A stretch of 7,252 bases of DNA, from positions 1 through 7,252 of the forward strand of contig JANYBF010000188.1 in NCBI GenBank assembly GCA_025360895.1. The letters run 5' to 3'. Below are positions 7,016 to 7,252 of the stretch, piece by piece. How positions within the stretch are numbered: the first letter of the stretch is position 1; each line of letters opens with the position of its first letter. The translations under genes were made by a program, and so were the position numbers. Source of the stretch: Verrucomicrobiota bacterium. Lineage in GTDB: Bacteria; Verrucomicrobiota; Verrucomicrobiia; Limisphaerales; JADLHS01. The notes beneath the pieces were generated by a model. The model worked only from the letters and a program-made list of their open reading frames with translations. It ran no database searches and had not been told where the DNA came from.

Positions 7016-7252
7016 CTAACTGTCCGTCGGGTTCGGGGTTTTGGTGGGCTTGGGCGTCACCTCGTTGTGCTCCACCACGGTCAGGCCGTTGCGCAGTTTG
7101 AACATGCCGGAACTCGCCACCCGATCGCCCGGTTTGAGGCCCGATTCCACGCTGACAAAATCGCCGCGCGTACTGCCGGTGCGGATGAATTGCTGATGCA
7201 CGACCAATTGCGGTGCCGCGCCCGCTTTCGCTGCTTTGGTTTCGATGACATA
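7016..7252 (-). CDS. RND efflux periplasmic adaptor (membrane fusion protein), C-terminal part
   Basis: Only the last 78 residues are in the window; the frame is open to the right edge and ends with TAG at 7016-7018. The visible part contains QQFIRTGSTRGDFVSVESGL and GDRVASSGMFKLRNG, which match the membrane-proximal C-terminal domain of AcrA/MexA-type adaptors, where a V-x-x-GL-x-x-GD-x-V-x-x-G-x-x-K-L-x-x-G pattern is typical. A short hydrophilic tail rich in Pro, Lys and Thr follows. The adaptor links the inner-membrane pump to the outer-membrane channel in the periplasm. It directly precedes the permease gene by 21 bases on the same strand, the usual adaptor-permease order, so the two form one operon. 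The N-terminal lipid-attachment or signal region, hairpin and lipoyl domains are outside the window. Confidence 0.92.
   Translation of the reverse strand, partial: YVIETKAAKAGAAPQLVVHQQFIRTGSTRGDFVSVESGLKPGDRVASSGMFKLRNGLTVVEHNEVTPKPTKTPNPTDS

Overview
The window holds four complete protein genes and two partial ones on both strands of a moderately GC-rich bacterial chromosome. The likely source is a member of Verrucomicrobiota, perhaps the Pedosphaera/Limisphaera group. This is an inference from three things: the gene mix (a Peptidase_Mx-type zinc peptidase, a PaaK-like ligase and a MexAB/AcrAB-like pump), the near absence of Shine-Dalgarno sequences before the starts, and the short palindromic and 'gcagaaggcag' repeats between and within genes. 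No RNA gene, insertion sequence, CRISPR array, prophage or integrase was seen.

Left part (1-1533): a putative zinc-dependent metallopeptidase reads leftward off the window edge. It is divergent from a small hotdog-fold acyl-CoA thioesterase that reads rightward. The 123-base gap between them carries a perfect 11-base inverted repeat with widely spaced arms.

Middle part (1733-3622): in the same direction as the thioesterase follow a small five-helix membrane protein, probably EamA/DMT-like, and then a 431-residue PaaK-like acyl/aryl-CoA ligase with its adenylation motifs intact. The ligase contains a two-copy 14-base tandem repeat that appears to lengthen a loop just before its CxCG motif. 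A CoA ligase and a CoA thioesterase on one strand suggest acyl- or aryl-CoA metabolism. The gaps between the three genes (199 and 63 bases) do not prove one operon, and no other phenylacetate-pathway gene is present.

The convergent gap (3623-3850) is a cluster of short hairpins with 3-4 base loops, without T-tracts.

Right part (3851-7252): a leftward operon encodes an RND efflux pump. The end of the periplasmic adaptor gene is followed 21 bases later by the complete 1047-residue inner-membrane permease, which keeps all residues of the proton relay. No outer-membrane channel gene lies downstream of the permease in the window.

No new multi-gene system was recognised. The items most worth checking are the repeat inside the ligase gene, the palindrome cluster, and the inverted repeat in the divergent promoter region.
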